Origin: Symsagittifera roscoffensis
Lineage: Eukaryota > Xenacoelomorpha > Acoela > Convolutidae
Length of the DNA stretch: 24,132 nt
Assembly: GCF_963678635.1 (NCBI RefSeq)
Contig: NW_026970928.1
Coordinates: 1 to 24,132, forward strand
Direction of reading: 5' to 3'
Part shown: positions 1 to 11,757 of the stretch, piece after piece
Layout of the letters: each line of letters begins with the position of its first letter
How positions within the stretch are numbered: position 1 is the first letter of the stretch
Made by a program: the position numbers and the translations under genes
The notes under the pieces: model-generated
Databases searched by the model: none
What the model was told of the DNA's origin: nothing
Seen by the model: the letters and a program-made list of their open reading frames with translations, nothing else

Positions 1-978
1 TTAACTTCAGCTTAATTAAAATTTGGTTTTGAAATCTTTCTAAAATAAAACTGATAAATAGTAGTTATTTTTTGACCATACAAAAAAGCACTAGGATCTC
101 GATTATCTCGGTCAGAGTTAGATTCTTTTTTAAATAACTCGGCTATGATACAAAATTTCGGTGAAAGGTGGCATTGAACGACACATTTTTGTGCACCTCG
201 AGCAATATTAGTTATAACTTGACCACATTTGTCAAAAAAGATTAAGAAAAAAACTAGCGCTGAAGACTTACAGGCTAGCTCAAAGCTTTGGTTATGATTC
301 AAGTGTTGTAATAGAACCTGAGCGTTTTTTTTTAATTTTTAACTATGAGTTGACAGACATTGAATTACCTTATTTTATCCTAAAAAAGTATTTGTTTTAC
401 TTCCAGTATCCTCTTACAACATAGCTTTGGATTGTGGACTTGACTCATCAACCACACGGCCGTTTATATGCGGATGTGGTACACGAAATATTCATGCGTA
501 AAAACGAAAGCATGGTTAAAAAGTAGAATGTTAAATGGATACACGGATGAAAATTAGGGATAAAAAATGAGCTTGGCAAAACAATGATGACTCAAACTTG
601 CAGTGGTAAAAGTTTGAATTAATTTACCATACAATACAAAATGTTACAACAATTTAATATTGACCGGAGAGTTTCCCAAAGAGTAGTACTACTTAACAAG
701 CGGGACCTCAGAATGGTGAAAAAAAAACGTGCTCAAAAAAGGATGAATCTTAATTGAAGAACAACTTACTTTTTTTTGATTATCGTAAACATATGATTTC
801 TAAAAATTTTGACAAAGTTTTGGTAGTCTTTAATATCCATGTTGTCAAGGTTTACGGGCATAAACTATGTATGCTTTTCTTAGGAAACTTCTTAGGACTT
901 CTTCATATCATCAGTGCGACAAGAAATAGATGGCAAAATGCCTTCGCCTTTACTACATGTTGAATATACATTTGTTCC
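1..978. other. AT-rich stretch with no supported gene
   Basis: Only short open frames without recognisable protein character occur here. A stretch on the minus strand just below 979 continues the frame of the neighbouring LINE relic past its stop codon for about 28 codons, so the relic may extend down to about 890. No RNA gene, tandem repeat or convincing promoter was seen. Confidence 0.5.
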
Positions 979-1266
979 TTATTTAATATCAGTTTGTCTC
1001 ATGCTGTTTTTGTCTTGCATTGACTTAAACGGCGTTTTAAATATTTCACTGCAAAACATTTCAACAACTGAAAGTATGCCGTTTTCATTTATAGTTTCAC
1101 GTACGGAATCAAACTTTTGTTTGAAAAATATAGCCCTCATTATTCTTTTTTGCACTTTGTAAATTTCGTCTAACTGACTTTTATATGTACAACAATACAC
1201 CAATATACCATATTGTATTACACTTATAGCACACGAATTATTTGAAAAAAAAAGAAGGGCTAGCAA
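979..1266 (-). pseudogene. Fragment of a non-LTR (LINE) reverse transcriptase, C-terminal part
   Basis: The minus-strand frame contains the pattern SVIQYGILVY followed by a KSQLDEIYKVQKRIMRAIFF-like stretch. This is typical of the region after the RT catalytic core in Jockey/CR1/RTE-like LINEs, where an IQYG..VYG motif precedes an alpha-helical 'K.QKR..R.IFF' segment. The fragment is about 95 codons, against several hundred for a full RT, and has no YADD box. The frame stays open upstream to about 1300, where it reads VFRGPILLALLF. This resembles the VPQGSILGPLLF motif that normally lies far upstream of this segment, so an internal deletion may have joined the two. A stop at 979-981 interrupts the frame, and similar sequence continues beyond it. 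It is a dead relic with no expected function. The LINE assignment is from motif memory; the clade is uncertain. Confidence 0.6.
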
Positions 1267-1769
1267 GATGGGACCCTCGAAATACTGTTCGTTTAGTTAT
1301 TGCCCTGTTTTTATTAATAACTGGGCCTAAAAAATTAGATTGATTAATTAAAAAACAATAGCTGATCAAAACACCTCAGAACTACACTTCTTGTTTTATG
1401 ATTTGAATTGAACTGAAACATTTTCTTAAAATTTAGGCGCAATTGGAAAAGCAATTATTGAAACTTCTGATTTTCTCGTAAAATTTATTAAAGCACCTAC
1501 TTTTAATTTTAATTTTGCAACAAAAATAAAGTTCACGAAACTAAAAGAAATATATTTTCAAGAAAATTGTTCTGATATTACGAGCGATGAAAACGAAAGA
1601 AAATTGTAAAACGAAAGAAAATTTTTTGAAAATATTGTCTTGCTCTAAGTAGGTTTATCTGTATGAAAAGCAAGTCGGTACAAACTTCAGTCTCTCGAAA
1701 ATTTTGTTTTGCGACTGAAGTAATTAAGGGTTCAAAGCATCAATTTTTCGCTTTAAGTTGATTTGTAAA

Positions 1770-1860
1770 TCTTTTGAAAGTGACTTTTTTCGAGGCTATA
1801 ATAACTTCTCGTTCCGACCATTGAAAATGGGGAAGATTTTTGTATTCGGGCGTGTTTTAG
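1770..1860 (-). pseudogene. Relic of an unidentified coding repeat (PIFNGRN fragment)
   Basis: Positions 1811-1831 match 9892-9912 exactly over 21 bp. In both places the minus strand reads PIFNGRN, preceded by a short basic stretch and a hydrophobic residue. At this locus the frame runs about 17 codons around the motif and then meets a TAG. It is therefore a small decayed copy of whatever element is better preserved at 9211-9996. The family is not recognised. Confidence 0.4.
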
Positions 1861-4035
1861 TTTTTTTCCGCGCAAAATCAGCGACCCTAAGACTATGATC
1901 GGAGCATTTTGTGCTACTTGCACAGTAACCAGTTATCCCTGTTTACTTTTGTTACTGGTGTAATGATTACCGGAAGAACTTTAATATTGTTGATTTTTTT
2001 CTCTGAAGAATTTTCGTGGTAACTGATTTTTTTTCACAAAAATATTAACCGAAGGTATATTTCGTGATCAAAACTGAATTTTTTCAAAACTGAAAAGAGT
2101 GCTCGACCTATGTTTTGAATATGTCGGCCCATTTCTATCGTGACCACTGTTTTAGATGTCTCAGCAAAATTATTCATTTACGGGCTCGATTAAACTTATA
2201 ACTCCCCTGCAATTGTCATAAATAATAGATAATATATCTTTGTGCTCAACTTTTTCATTGCAACTTGGTCGCGATTATTCAAATTTCAAATATTGTTTTT
2301 ATCGAAAATGAAAGTTGAAAAGATAACCAAAAAATACTATAATTGCTTTTGCCGAAAGAACCGGTCAAAATTTATAGCTTTTAACAGTTCATAATGTTTA
2401 AGTTCTGAATGGTTTAAGTGTTACCTCAAAATGCAGCAAGGATATCCAGTTGCTAAGCAAAAAACGCAACTGAAAATATTTTTTTGCAGTTTTTTGTTTC
2501 ATATTCATTTTTACTTCATCTAAAATTTCTAATTTGTTTTCAAAAAATGCCATTAAATTAGATTAAATTAGGTAAATTAAGCAAAGATTATAGTTCAGAC
2601 TAAATTTAAGCTAATCATAAATTAAGATTGGGGAAGTCAGCGTCTCATCAGGAGGTCAGCAGTCTTATTCTTAAAAAAAGAAGAACAGCAATCTGAATCT
2701 TATCTAATTTATCCTAAAAAACGAAAGAGTTCAGACCAGCTGTTTTCAGCACAGAGCAAACTTTTTACATTAAAAAAGCAAAATCACGATCAATTGGACG
2801 CTAATTTTGTACTTTACTTGAACCCCTACGTGATTTACTTGAGCTAGTCAAAATTAGCTTTAAAAATTCGAATACATAGTGCCTTCCATTCACTTCGTGA
2901 AGTGGCCAAAACAACGGGTCGTTAACGTGGGAAACTGAACCTTCCAGGATAATTCTTAGGGCGGAAAAACTTGAACTGATTGTTCCGACTTTTTCAGAAA
3001 AAGACAAAACATTTTTTGCTTGGGGTGGCACTAAGGACACACTTCGGAAAATCTTGTTTGCAATTTACGCGCAAAACACAACGAACGCATGATTTACGAT
3101 CTACCGTCTACGACAATCACAGCCAAATTTGGTCAATCTTTTTATAACAAAGTACTACTCGGTTTTTTCAAAAACGATAAAACCTAGGATAGTAAATACT
3201 GAATTAAAGATTGTTTTGGCTACGACAAGACAAGACGATTTATCTACGAATGAGAAACGTCAAACATAGGAGCTGGTCCGCTCGTTTCGAGGAATCAAGG
3301 TTGTTTCCCTGATTAGGAACTACTTCGAACTTTTTTGCCACATTCTGAGCTAGGAAATAGTACAAACAGATCATAGGGGGCTCAGACCAAGGGGAGTTTT
3401 GAGCCTTCGACACTTTACACAGTCATTTCATTGCTGTATATTCTGGCTATTTATTTATTTTCGCATGTTTCAAATTTTTCGGTTCCCATCCGTAAAAAAA
3501 GTAAACACTTCATGCTGAGGTTGTGGTTTTTGACCGTGGTGGTCATAGGCTTATGTGCTAATCAATTACTTCGGTTCGTTGCACGCGTGTTGATTTTTGA
3601 CTGATCTACTTCACTTCAAAAATAGAAAGACTACTGAAGACTTATGAACTGACTTTTGTTCACAACTTGAAGAATTCTTGAGTCAGGTACCCAAAAAAAG
3701 CAAATGAGAAAAAGACGGCTCAACTTTGAAAACAAAACGCTCTTGTCATAAAAAAGAGCCACTGCGTTTTGCAAGTTTAAATTAAATGGTCAATCAAATT
3801 TAAAATACAACAAATTTCAAAAACGATTTTCAGTTCTTAAGCATTTATAACGTCTCAGCTTGCTTTAATCTACAGAATTGGCACACAACTATGATTATGA
3901 AGTTATAAAAATTCTCTATTATTATAAATTAGAAATATAATAAAAATATTAGAAGTAATTGAACAATTTTTATAGTACATCTTGAGCGCACAGGTACCAT
4001 GCTTGGTTTTGGCTCAGATTGCCAGCATATTTTCA

Positions 4036-4044
4036 TATAAAAAT
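4036..4044 (+). promoter_or_regulatory. Possible TATA box (weak)
   Basis: TATAAAAAT lies about 180 bp upstream of the large exon. It would serve a short-leader transcript if the gene were unspliced. AT-rich DNA gives such matches by chance and no initiator element was seen, so this is only a candidate. Confidence 0.12.
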
Positions 4045-4205
4045 AAATACTCGATTGAAAACTGCGCTTATAGAAAATGCGCTTTTACAGCATTTAGTTT
4101 CTCTTGTTTTGAGTATTTTTAAGTAACAGCAAAACGAAAACGACTTTAAACAGCTTTACCAATTTTGCACGCGAAAGCTGATGAGCGTTCAGCTCGTCAC
4201 ATGAC

Positions 4206-4215
4206 AAACTTTTAG
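4206..4215 (+). other. Probable 3' splice acceptor at the 5' edge of the RADIL-like exon
   Basis: The sequence AAACTTTTAG ends at 4215, directly before protein-like coding sequence. The reading frame is open from 4185, after an in-frame TGA at 4182-4184, but has no ATG until 4434. A phase-1 acceptor at 4215/4216 would join an upstream exon or a spliced leader to the frame. The pyrimidine run is short, so the site is plausible rather than certain. Confidence 0.4.
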
Positions 4216-7200
4216 TCGTGGATTTTACCAAAATTATCGATGAGTCATTTATTCTCGACAATGGAGAAAATTCAACTTCGGACGAAGATCGAACTTTGAC
4301 CTCCATCAGCTTACTAAATTCCAAAAGTACTCCTAATTTAACCAAAATAGTTTCACTAACAACTCCCGAAAAAACACTCCGCTTCGCTGAGCCATTGTAC
4401 AAAACTTCAAAGAAAACGAGGGCCACTAAAAGTATGGAAAAAATGAACGATTCGATAATTTCTCTCGAAAGCCTTCGAGGTGGTCCAAAAGCTCTTTTCG
4501 GACCCAAAAAAGGCAAAAATAAGACGAAAAACAAATCTCAAACATTAAACGACTCACGTTTGAACGAATCAATGGTTGTCGGAACCAATGACTTATCGTT
4601 TGACGATAAACAGCCAGGTTTGCTGAAAATTTATGGATCCAAGATTAAGAACAAACATGCTCACATGTACAAAACAGTACTGGCGTCACCATCATCGTCG
4701 GCAAAGGAACTCGTTAAAGAGGCATTGGATCGATACAGTTTGCCGAAACGAAGTCACCTTGAATATGTCCTGTGTGACGTCGTCGGGGTTCTCGAGAGCG
4801 TAGCGCCGGATGAGGAGCACTTGAGTAACTGGGATTTGATCGGTGAAAGTAAATGGGTTGAAAGAGGATGCCGACCTCTACATGACAATGATCAACCGCT
4901 GTCGTTGCAGGAATTATGGAAACCGGAATTCGGCCTTGTTCGGCGACTTGAGTTGAGATTAAAATCAGATGTTTTCAAGACTTACAAAGATACGACAACG
5001 AGATTGATGAATCGCAATGTACGCAAGATTCAGAAAGCAAGGGCAAAACTTGGACTCCAAGGGATATCCGAGGAGTTGGAGGACTCACCGGAGAGTCCAG
5101 AAGAGAACATCACACCTACATCTTCATTCAGTAGCAAATCTAGGAACTCAAGTCAGCATAACTCCTACAACTCCTCATCAGAACCACAAGAAACTGAGAG
5201 CGGTGAAGACGGAGCTTACAAGAGATCCGTCCCTCCTCCTACCGATTGCCCTTTTTTGATCCTTCTTCGCGGTTATTCGTTTCGGGATGATTCGTTAATT
5301 TACTACCTCTCCGAGCAGATTACCCAAATAGGGTCAAGTGAGTTCACGACTAGTAACGCTAATATGAACGAAAGAACTGAAGTGGTTTTAGGAGGTCCAG
5401 ATATTAAACAACAGCACTGTTGGATAGTGAAGAAGACACGATCCGCAGATAAAATTGGAGAAAATGGACGAAAAATGAGTGGAGCTGTTATGAATGAGTT
5501 AATGGTAAGTATACACCCATTAGCGGGAGCAATGGTAAGTCTAAATGGAAGCCCACTAACAAAGCCAGTCGATTTGAAAACCGGAGATTTAATCGCTTTG
5601 GGTCAACATTACCTCTTTCTATATAAGGACTTGACTACTTTCAAAGATCTTTCCCGAGATCTTTACTGGTTGAAACCGTTCAGCGAGTGTAATGCAAACT
5701 ATTCGCCCTCATTCAAAAGCAGCAACTTGACAGGAGGCGCAGTCGAAAAGAAAGAGATGGAATGTTCAATGAACGGGATACCTTGCCTTAATTACCAGAA
5801 GCAGCACGAGTCTCAGCTAATGTATTATATTTTGAACTTGGGAGGGGGTCCAGATATTGATTCAAATAGTTTCAAACTAGCTCCATGCTACCTCATGTGT
5901 TGCATGATTGATTTCTGCAGTGATGTTTATGGAAAAGCAGAATGCAAAAAGCTAGTATACAACACCATTGTTGCCTTCAATGAAAGCTCACGAGTAGCAT
6001 GTGAACAACTGAACACGTACGAGCATTCGGAGAGAAAACCGGTTAAGCAATGCGTCTTCGATCTTTGTGAGTTGCTAAAGCAGGTCGCGTTCGTGATGGC
6101 GAATTCGTTGGAGCTAATGAACTGCCTGGAGGAAAAGAAGAACTTGTTCAGCCCAATTCCGGAATCGGAAATAAAAGAAGCTGCAACTGCCGAAGAGCGA
6201 GTAATGCTTTCGTCAACTGACGAGCAATTGTTCCAAATTCTAGATGAAATAGGCATGGAAACGTTCCAAGAATGCGTGTACCAACTAACGAAGTCCTTAA
6301 GTTTCATTCTGCCGACGTTGCTTAGTTCGAATCCGTTCAACGCAGGTGGAAATCGGATGCCATCGGCCATACAGTCCATTCTGGATCTTCTACAAGGAAC
6401 CCTGGATACTTTCTCCAGGATGCTTGTTCATCCTGAGGTCGTGGAACAGCTGTTCGGATGTCTACTATTCTTCACAAATTCGTTTCTCTTCAACCAGTTG
6501 ATGGAGCGGGGTTCCAGCGGACACTACTTCAACTGGTCTCGAGGAGTCCAGATTCGAGGAAACCTGGACGCACTGGAGAGCTGGTTGTACCAACATTCTC
6601 TCCGGAGAGTAGCGGACGAGTTTTTAGGTAAACTAAATGCGGTCGTTGACCTTTTAGCTTGGCTGAAGATCCCGCTCATGCAAACAGACTGGCGCAGACT
6701 TAGAACTTTCTTTCCAAACTTATCAGCCAGTCAGTTGAACTACGTACTGACACATTACGCACTTGAGAATCAATCGTTTCCTCAGATTTGGACTCCCGCT
6801 GAAGAAGACCGTCTTGCGGTAGACACAGAACCTTTTTATGAAAGCATGGATGGGGCACCCCCTCTTGCATTTCCAGTTGGAGGTTACATAGTTAAACCTA
6901 ACCTTGAAGTTCCAGACGAAAGTATATACCAAATGATCACCCAGATTTTCAAAGCATACCCACCGCAACCTTTTCAAAATGTAAGCCGACCGAACTCCAG
7001 TCTCAGGACACCGAAGAACTCTTGGCGGCAGCAAAGAAGTCGCAATACCCCATCGGTTACGCGAATGTTTTCTGGGAATGTTCCAAACAACCCAAATCCA
7101 AGCTTGTCCAGACATAATTCAAAGTTATCACATGCGGAAGAATACAATTACATAATGGAAAACGGAACAAGCACTGGCCAAGCTCATCCCAATCGGAACT

Positions 7201-8504
7201 ACTCTTTGCCAACGGATAACAAAACTGCGGTTAAGTCTAAGCCTCAATTCGAATCACCAGGAGTTTCCTCCTCCGAGACCCTTCTGAAATCTTCTGGCAC
7301 TCTGAAATCAGGAGATGCTAATCTCCAGCAAGCAAAAGCAGTGAACTTGCCTGTTATGGGAATTAACGGAAAATTCAAAACAACTCAATATTCGCAAGCC
7401 GTAATGACCCAAGACGCAGCACCCGTAAATTCAAGCTCAAGTGGCACTTTTTCCAGTAGTTCTCAAAACAGCACCGTTAAAAACAATCTTATCGGAATTA
7501 GTGGGACCCGAAAAAGTTCTTTGGATGGTAAAAAGAGACCCATTCCCAAAAAGGCACCATTTTCAGTTTCACAACGCGCGATTGAAAACTCTTCGAAAAC
7601 CAGCAGCAGCTACCACAGCGCATATTCCAGAACTCCTAATAAGGAATACTCATCATACAGTTCACTGAGTGGACATCAAACGCCCTACAGAGCGAAGACA
7701 ACATCGTCGAAAGAACATGCTGACGACTCTGTTTCAGTTCAGAATGGAAACTCGCCGAGAACCTCGAATTTTCAGGTCGAATCATCATTGGCGGCTAATC
7801 GCCCTTATGAAACAACAACTGCCTCCGCTTTCCTCAGGCCCTCTTCGTCTTCGGCTTTTGTAGAAATTAATTCGACTCATCAATCATTGCCAGTCGAAGA
7901 ACCGAAGACATTTCAGCCCAGATTGAAAGACCCTGCCTTGTCTCTCGATTTTGCTAACAAAACATTTCATGCTATCGATGATGCAACCGAGACGCAGTCG
8001 GTCGGAGGCTGCACGACTATGAGCGAGGATCGAGAGATCGCTTGGTTCATGGAACACCCAGTTAACTACTCGATTCAAACTGAATGTACCGACGAAATCG
8101 ATGCCGACGTCGCCACAATCCAAGATGATGTCACTACTATTCCTGACGATGTCTCGGAAGTTCCGAGCGCCGCCATTTTTGACGACGACGACCAAGACTA
8201 CTTAGTTATGGTAGAGTTGTCCAAAATTAACAATAGTTTGGGCATTGGTCTAACTGATGGATTAAACACGCCATTGAAATGCAAAGGTGTCTATATAAGG
8301 AAAATAACTGAGCATGGAGCTGCTCACAAAAATGGAAGATTGCAGGCGGGTGACCGAATCATGGCCGTGGATAATGTTACGATTTCTGAAATGGATTACG
8401 TCGATGCAATGCGAATCTTCAACCAAACAGGCCAGAAAGTAAAACTGGTGGTTTCGAAGGTATCCACTGGTTTTGCGGCTAACTCGGCCGCCAGTTTGTG
8501 CTAA
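4216..8504 (+). CDS. RADIL-like protein (RA, FHA-like, DIL and PDZ domains), large exon
   Basis: This resembles RADIL, a Rap1 GTPase effector that promotes integrin-dependent adhesion and cell migration; the family also includes RASIP1 and, more distantly, afadin. Counting the valine codon at 4218 as residue 1, an S/T/K-rich leader runs to about 130. A Ras-associating domain follows at about 135-252 (LLKIYGS...YKTVLAS...AKELVKEALDRY, close to vertebrate RADIL as I recall it). An FHA-like region lies at about 343-472, a DIL (dilute) region at about 530-910 (LGGGPDID, ending in an IWTPAEE segment), a Ser/Thr/Asn-rich linker at about 920-1320, and a PDZ domain at about 1330-1415 with carboxylate loop SLGIGL near 1340. 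All domains lie in one open frame with no introns. There is no in-frame ATG before 4434 (residue 73), yet the leader looks coding, so an upstream exon is likely; a start at 4434 would still keep every domain. Expected location is cytoplasm and cell cortex. Partner specificity is inferred from the family. Confidence 0.85.
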
Positions 8505-8518
8505 GTTAGACAACCTCG

Positions 8519-8541
8519 AATAAATGGACTCATCGAATAAA
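8519..8541 (+). terminator. Two AATAAA polyadenylation signals after the RADIL-like stop
   Basis: AATAAA occurs at 8519-8524 and again at 8536-8541, starting 15 and 32 nt after the TAA at 8502-8504. This gives a very short 3' UTR. It supports 8504 as the true end of a transcribed gene. Confidence 0.55.
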
Positions 8542-8544
8542 TAG

Positions 8545-9210
8545 CGTTACTCTCGTGTTTATAAATATTTAAACAAATCTTCAATTTGCTGAAGCAAAAT
8601 TTAGAGTTATGTACCAAAAATTTTTACACGATACCACAAGTAGCGCTAAGCAGTAGCGGATTTAGGGTGTGGGGGATCTGAAATTTCCTCAAGGATACGA
8701 GCTCCTGACTACCCAAAGGGTTCTCCCTTTGGTACTATCTTAAGACCTCCGTTTTTGGCTGGCTGACCCTTAAAAGTTTCTAAAGGCTTGGGGCCAATGT
8801 ATGCTAACTTTGAGGGTGGAGTGGAGCGCGCTCCAAAAAGAAAACGCGATTTTTTGGTCAAAACAGTCCAAAAAGTGCTTGAAAACGTTTTGTTTGACCC
8901 GTTTTTTTCAACAATCTGCCTGCCACGCAAAAATTTTTGCCAAAGCAGGGTATTTTTAGTGCTTTTGGAGAGCTCGGATTTCCATCTTGCGCTCATCTTT
9001 TTCCTTTGTAATCCTGTGATTGCGATCAATGTTTTTCCAAACCTCGAACGTCAATTGCCGAGCTTCTCATCACTGATAGTTCTGTTTGCTACCAATTTCA
9101 GTGATGAACTGAGATGCTCGTTATGTATTTGCAGATTGGAAAGGAGCCTCTTTAAGCAATTCAGTTATACCATTAAAAGTCTCACAATTGTTTTAAGGTA
9201 CGGGGTGTCT
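8545..9210. other. Intergenic stretch, no supported gene
   Basis: Open frames on both strands up to 150 codons (for example 8788-9240 plus) show no family motifs and overlap one another, as expected by chance. A 14-bp perfect palindrome, TGGAGCGCGCTCCA, lies at 8822-8835 in otherwise AT-rich DNA. Confidence 0.4.
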
Positions 9211-9996
9211 CTAGTTCCAAAACAGCATGCGAGTCTTTGAATGCATGGGCTTGTAGCCGGTTTTCTTGATGTAATAACCCACCACCTGATACTGTTCACT
9301 AACAACTGGATAACTCGATGGCAAAGGTTCCGTGTTCTAAATGTCTGAAGATTTGGTTTACCAGTGGTTTTAACTGGAAACATTCCACTTCGTAATAGCG
9401 AGCATATATTGTCTAAAAAAATACACCCGGTATTTTTAGAGTGCGTTGTCAATTGCTTTCTGGAACTCTTTTAGCATATCCTTTTTGAATCTGTAAGTCA
9501 CGTTATGTTTCCCAGAGGAAGAGTTTAAACTGCAATAAATATTTACATGCTTGCTAAGGCGAAGTTTGCTGAGCGCTTATTTCAGGTACAACAAGATGAA
9601 CCAGGCTTCATTTTCCATCTTCGATGTGATGGAATCGACTGCTTTCTCTATCATCTCTAACAGGTTTTGCATTCGGGGTTTGCTATTGACAATTTGTTCA
9701 CTTTGAATAAATGATTGGTCCCCGGTTGTAATTTACGCACATGATTCTAATAATACCCTCAACTAAGGACAGAACTTGAGCTGAGGGGACGTTTTTCCTG
9801 TGATATCGGCCGTTAAAGGACACCAGACTCCACGTGTCTTCAGTCGTTTGAAAAATTTGCTCTCTACCCGAAAAGTGATCTGAACATCTTTGTTCCGACC
9901 ATTGAAAATGGGAGTAACTTTGTAACCTTTAAAAAAGCTTCTCAGTGTCGAGAAAAATCCGTTTGAAATTTTTGGTTTTGGTTTATTTTTGTGCAA
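9211..9996 (-). pseudogene. Decayed unidentified ORF, about 260 codons in one frame with internal stops
   Basis: Read on the minus strand in the frame of the open segment 9996-9763, protein-like sequence continues in the same frame down to a TAG at 9211-9213. Along it are stretches such as PIFNGRNKDVQITFRVESKF, SKPRMQNLLEMIEKAVDSI, KHNVTYRFKKDMLKEFQKAI and VVGYYIKKTGYKPMH. About seven stop codons interrupt it (the first at 9763-9765), but the frame hardly drifts, so decay is mainly by substitution. The PIFNGRN part recurs near 1811-1831, so this belongs to a dispersed repeat family. I do not recognise the protein. A transposon-encoded protein is the likeliest explanation by context. Single-copy pseudogene origin is not excluded. 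Confidence 0.45.
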
Positions 9997-10490
9997 ACAG
10001 GGTGAGCGAGCAGGCCTAAAAATAACTTATCTGTGCTTAATTTAAGCCGTGAAAACTTAGTTTTACTCGAGTAAAGATAGTTTTTGGAGAGTTTGTTTGT
10101 GCGCTTTTGGGAATCAAAAGTTTCAAAAACATTTTTCAAAATTCAAAAAATTTCTGCTGAAAAATTTGAAATTTGAAAAAACTTTGCTCAATAAGCGGCT
10201 ATCCTTGCTCACTTTTCTCATTGGCTGCGATCGATGCCCTCAAAGTTTTCGCCGATACAATTCTCGGACACCTTGATACTTTTGACATTGGCCACGTACT
10301 CGGGGTTTGATTCCCTCTGCTGTCAACACTGAAAACTTTGAATAGCTATCTGACGTAATGAACTTTGCGCTATTTTCTTCCACCAGGGCCATACTGGTCC
10401 TATCCAGAAATTTTTTGACTTGTACAGAAAAAACATGCTTTTGTTTGATCTTTAGCGACAATTGCTGTGCTCTAGAACCGGTATGAATGT
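9997..10490. other. No supported gene
   Basis: Minus-strand frames at 9942-10139 and 10240-10503 are open for 65 and 87 codons. They may be upstream, frame-shifted remnants of the decayed element at 9211-9996, but show no motif that would establish this. Confidence 0.35.
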
Positions 10491-11755
10491 ATCCTGGCCT
10501 CAATTTTATTGGGTATTTTTATAACTCATTTCGGCGCTACAAATGTTTCACACACTACCTCCTTTTCCGCCACCGGAGTCCATTCACACAGGGCCGCATT
10601 GCGAGAAACACACTAAAAAGAACAGCTCCAGGCTTTTGTTGGTCTAAATATGTTTTGTTGAATTTTGGCATATGCAGAATGTTCCTCTTGCAGGATATTT
10701 CGCTGAACTTGGAGAAAATTTTGTACGCAGCTCCTTCTGCTCAAGTCAACTTGAAGACCACTCTGACGGAAACGCTTCCTGATCTGATGTCGTTGCCAAA
10801 AGCAAACAATTACCTTCACACCTTGGTTTGCTGAACCGGAACTGCTCGCTATGCCAACTGTTTCTTCAAGAAACTCTTGGTTTCAAAAAGGGTTTACAAG
10901 AACAATTTTAAATGTTTCATACTAATGGCTCAAATCATTTAATGTATCATTTTTATCTAAAGTTCAAACGGCTGCTCTGAAGAGCAAAGTGGTGCAGCTG
11001 AGAATAAATAAACAACAGTGACTCTTTTTCGAACTTTTTGTCAAGGATTTTTGGCCTAGGATTTACTCTTAATTTTCCAGGTTGACACTAGAGGCCTTTC
11101 AATTTTTTTTGTGTTTTGCTGGAGTTAGTCCAAAACTTAGACAAAACTTTTATTGCTTTTAATTATAGTATGCTGGCCTTTTGGACGAAAAACTTCTCAA
11201 AATAGAAAGCGCATAGTATGTAAATCTTACGAAGGTTACCAAAAAAAAATTCTTTGGCCAGAACGAGTTATTTCTGATTGGCCTGAAAATGCAGATTTAC
11301 TGGGCGATAAAACTGTGCGTTTCGCTGTGTGAATTAAGAGTATATTTGTGAAACTTAAATAAACAGAAAAGAGCTAGCGGTTAATTTCGGGCGAGTTATA
11401 AAAACGTTCTCTTTATAAAAACTGCCTGTTGTCTATTGCAAAAATTGAGATTTGCTGTAAATTACAATTGAGCGTGCTTTCATTGGGAATCTATGGGGGA
11501 GCCTAACACGTTTGTATTTTGATCTGCTATTGAGCTGTTTTTGGCCAACAAAATTGAATTTCAGAGCTCTCCCAAATTACTAAAAGACCTTTTAGCGAAG
11601 GTTGAAAAAGGTACTTATTTAAAAGTTTCACCAAAAAGTTGAACTTTTTGATACGTTTTCACTACTAAATACAAAAAAAGTTTACTAAATAGCAAAAAAA
11701 ATTCTACTAAAAACAAAAAATTTTAGATTTTATAAAAGAAACTTTCATAAAATCT
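10491..11755. repeat. Core of composite repeat, copy 1
   Basis: This segment aligns by eye, in the same direction and order, with 13561-14790. Shared landmarks include TTTTTATAACTCAT/TTTTTATACCTCAT near 10516/13586, CTTTTTCCGCCAC, AGAAACACAC, GACGGAAACGCTTCC/GACAGAAACGCTTCC, TTTGCTGAACCGGAACTGCT, GCTCTGAAGAGC, GAAAAACTTCTCAAA and AGAGCTCTCCCAAA/GGAAGCTCTCCCAAA. Divergence and indels are substantial. Open frames inside (115 codons on plus) are not conserved between copies, so it does not look protein-coding. It is followed directly by the 92-bp tandem array. Confidence 0.7.
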
Positions 11756-11757
11756 TT

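Larger units (their letters stand above)
1267..4184. other. Long AT-rich gene-poor region upstream of the RADIL-like exon
   Basis: No coding region is convincing here except the small relic near 1770-1860. The stretch may hold upstream exons, introns and the promoter of the RADIL-like gene, because the large exon opens with an apparent splice acceptor and no ATG, but I could not pick out a 5' exon. A frame at 2801-3040 on the minus strand is open for 79 codons without family features. A short inverted repeat (CACTTC GT GAAGTG) lies near 2890. Confidence 0.45.

Noticed and set aside
4094-4534. Minus-strand 146-codon frame opposite the RADIL-like exon start
   Set aside because: It overlaps real coding sequence on the other strand and has no family motif; it is the antisense shadow of the exon.
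10487-10834. 115-codon plus-strand frame in core copy 1
   Set aside because: The aligned part of core copy 2 does not keep the frame, so coding is unlikely.
10974-11000. Helitron 3' end (hairpin followed by CTRR)
   Set aside because: The hairpin is present but no CTRR terminus follows within the expected short distance in either copy.
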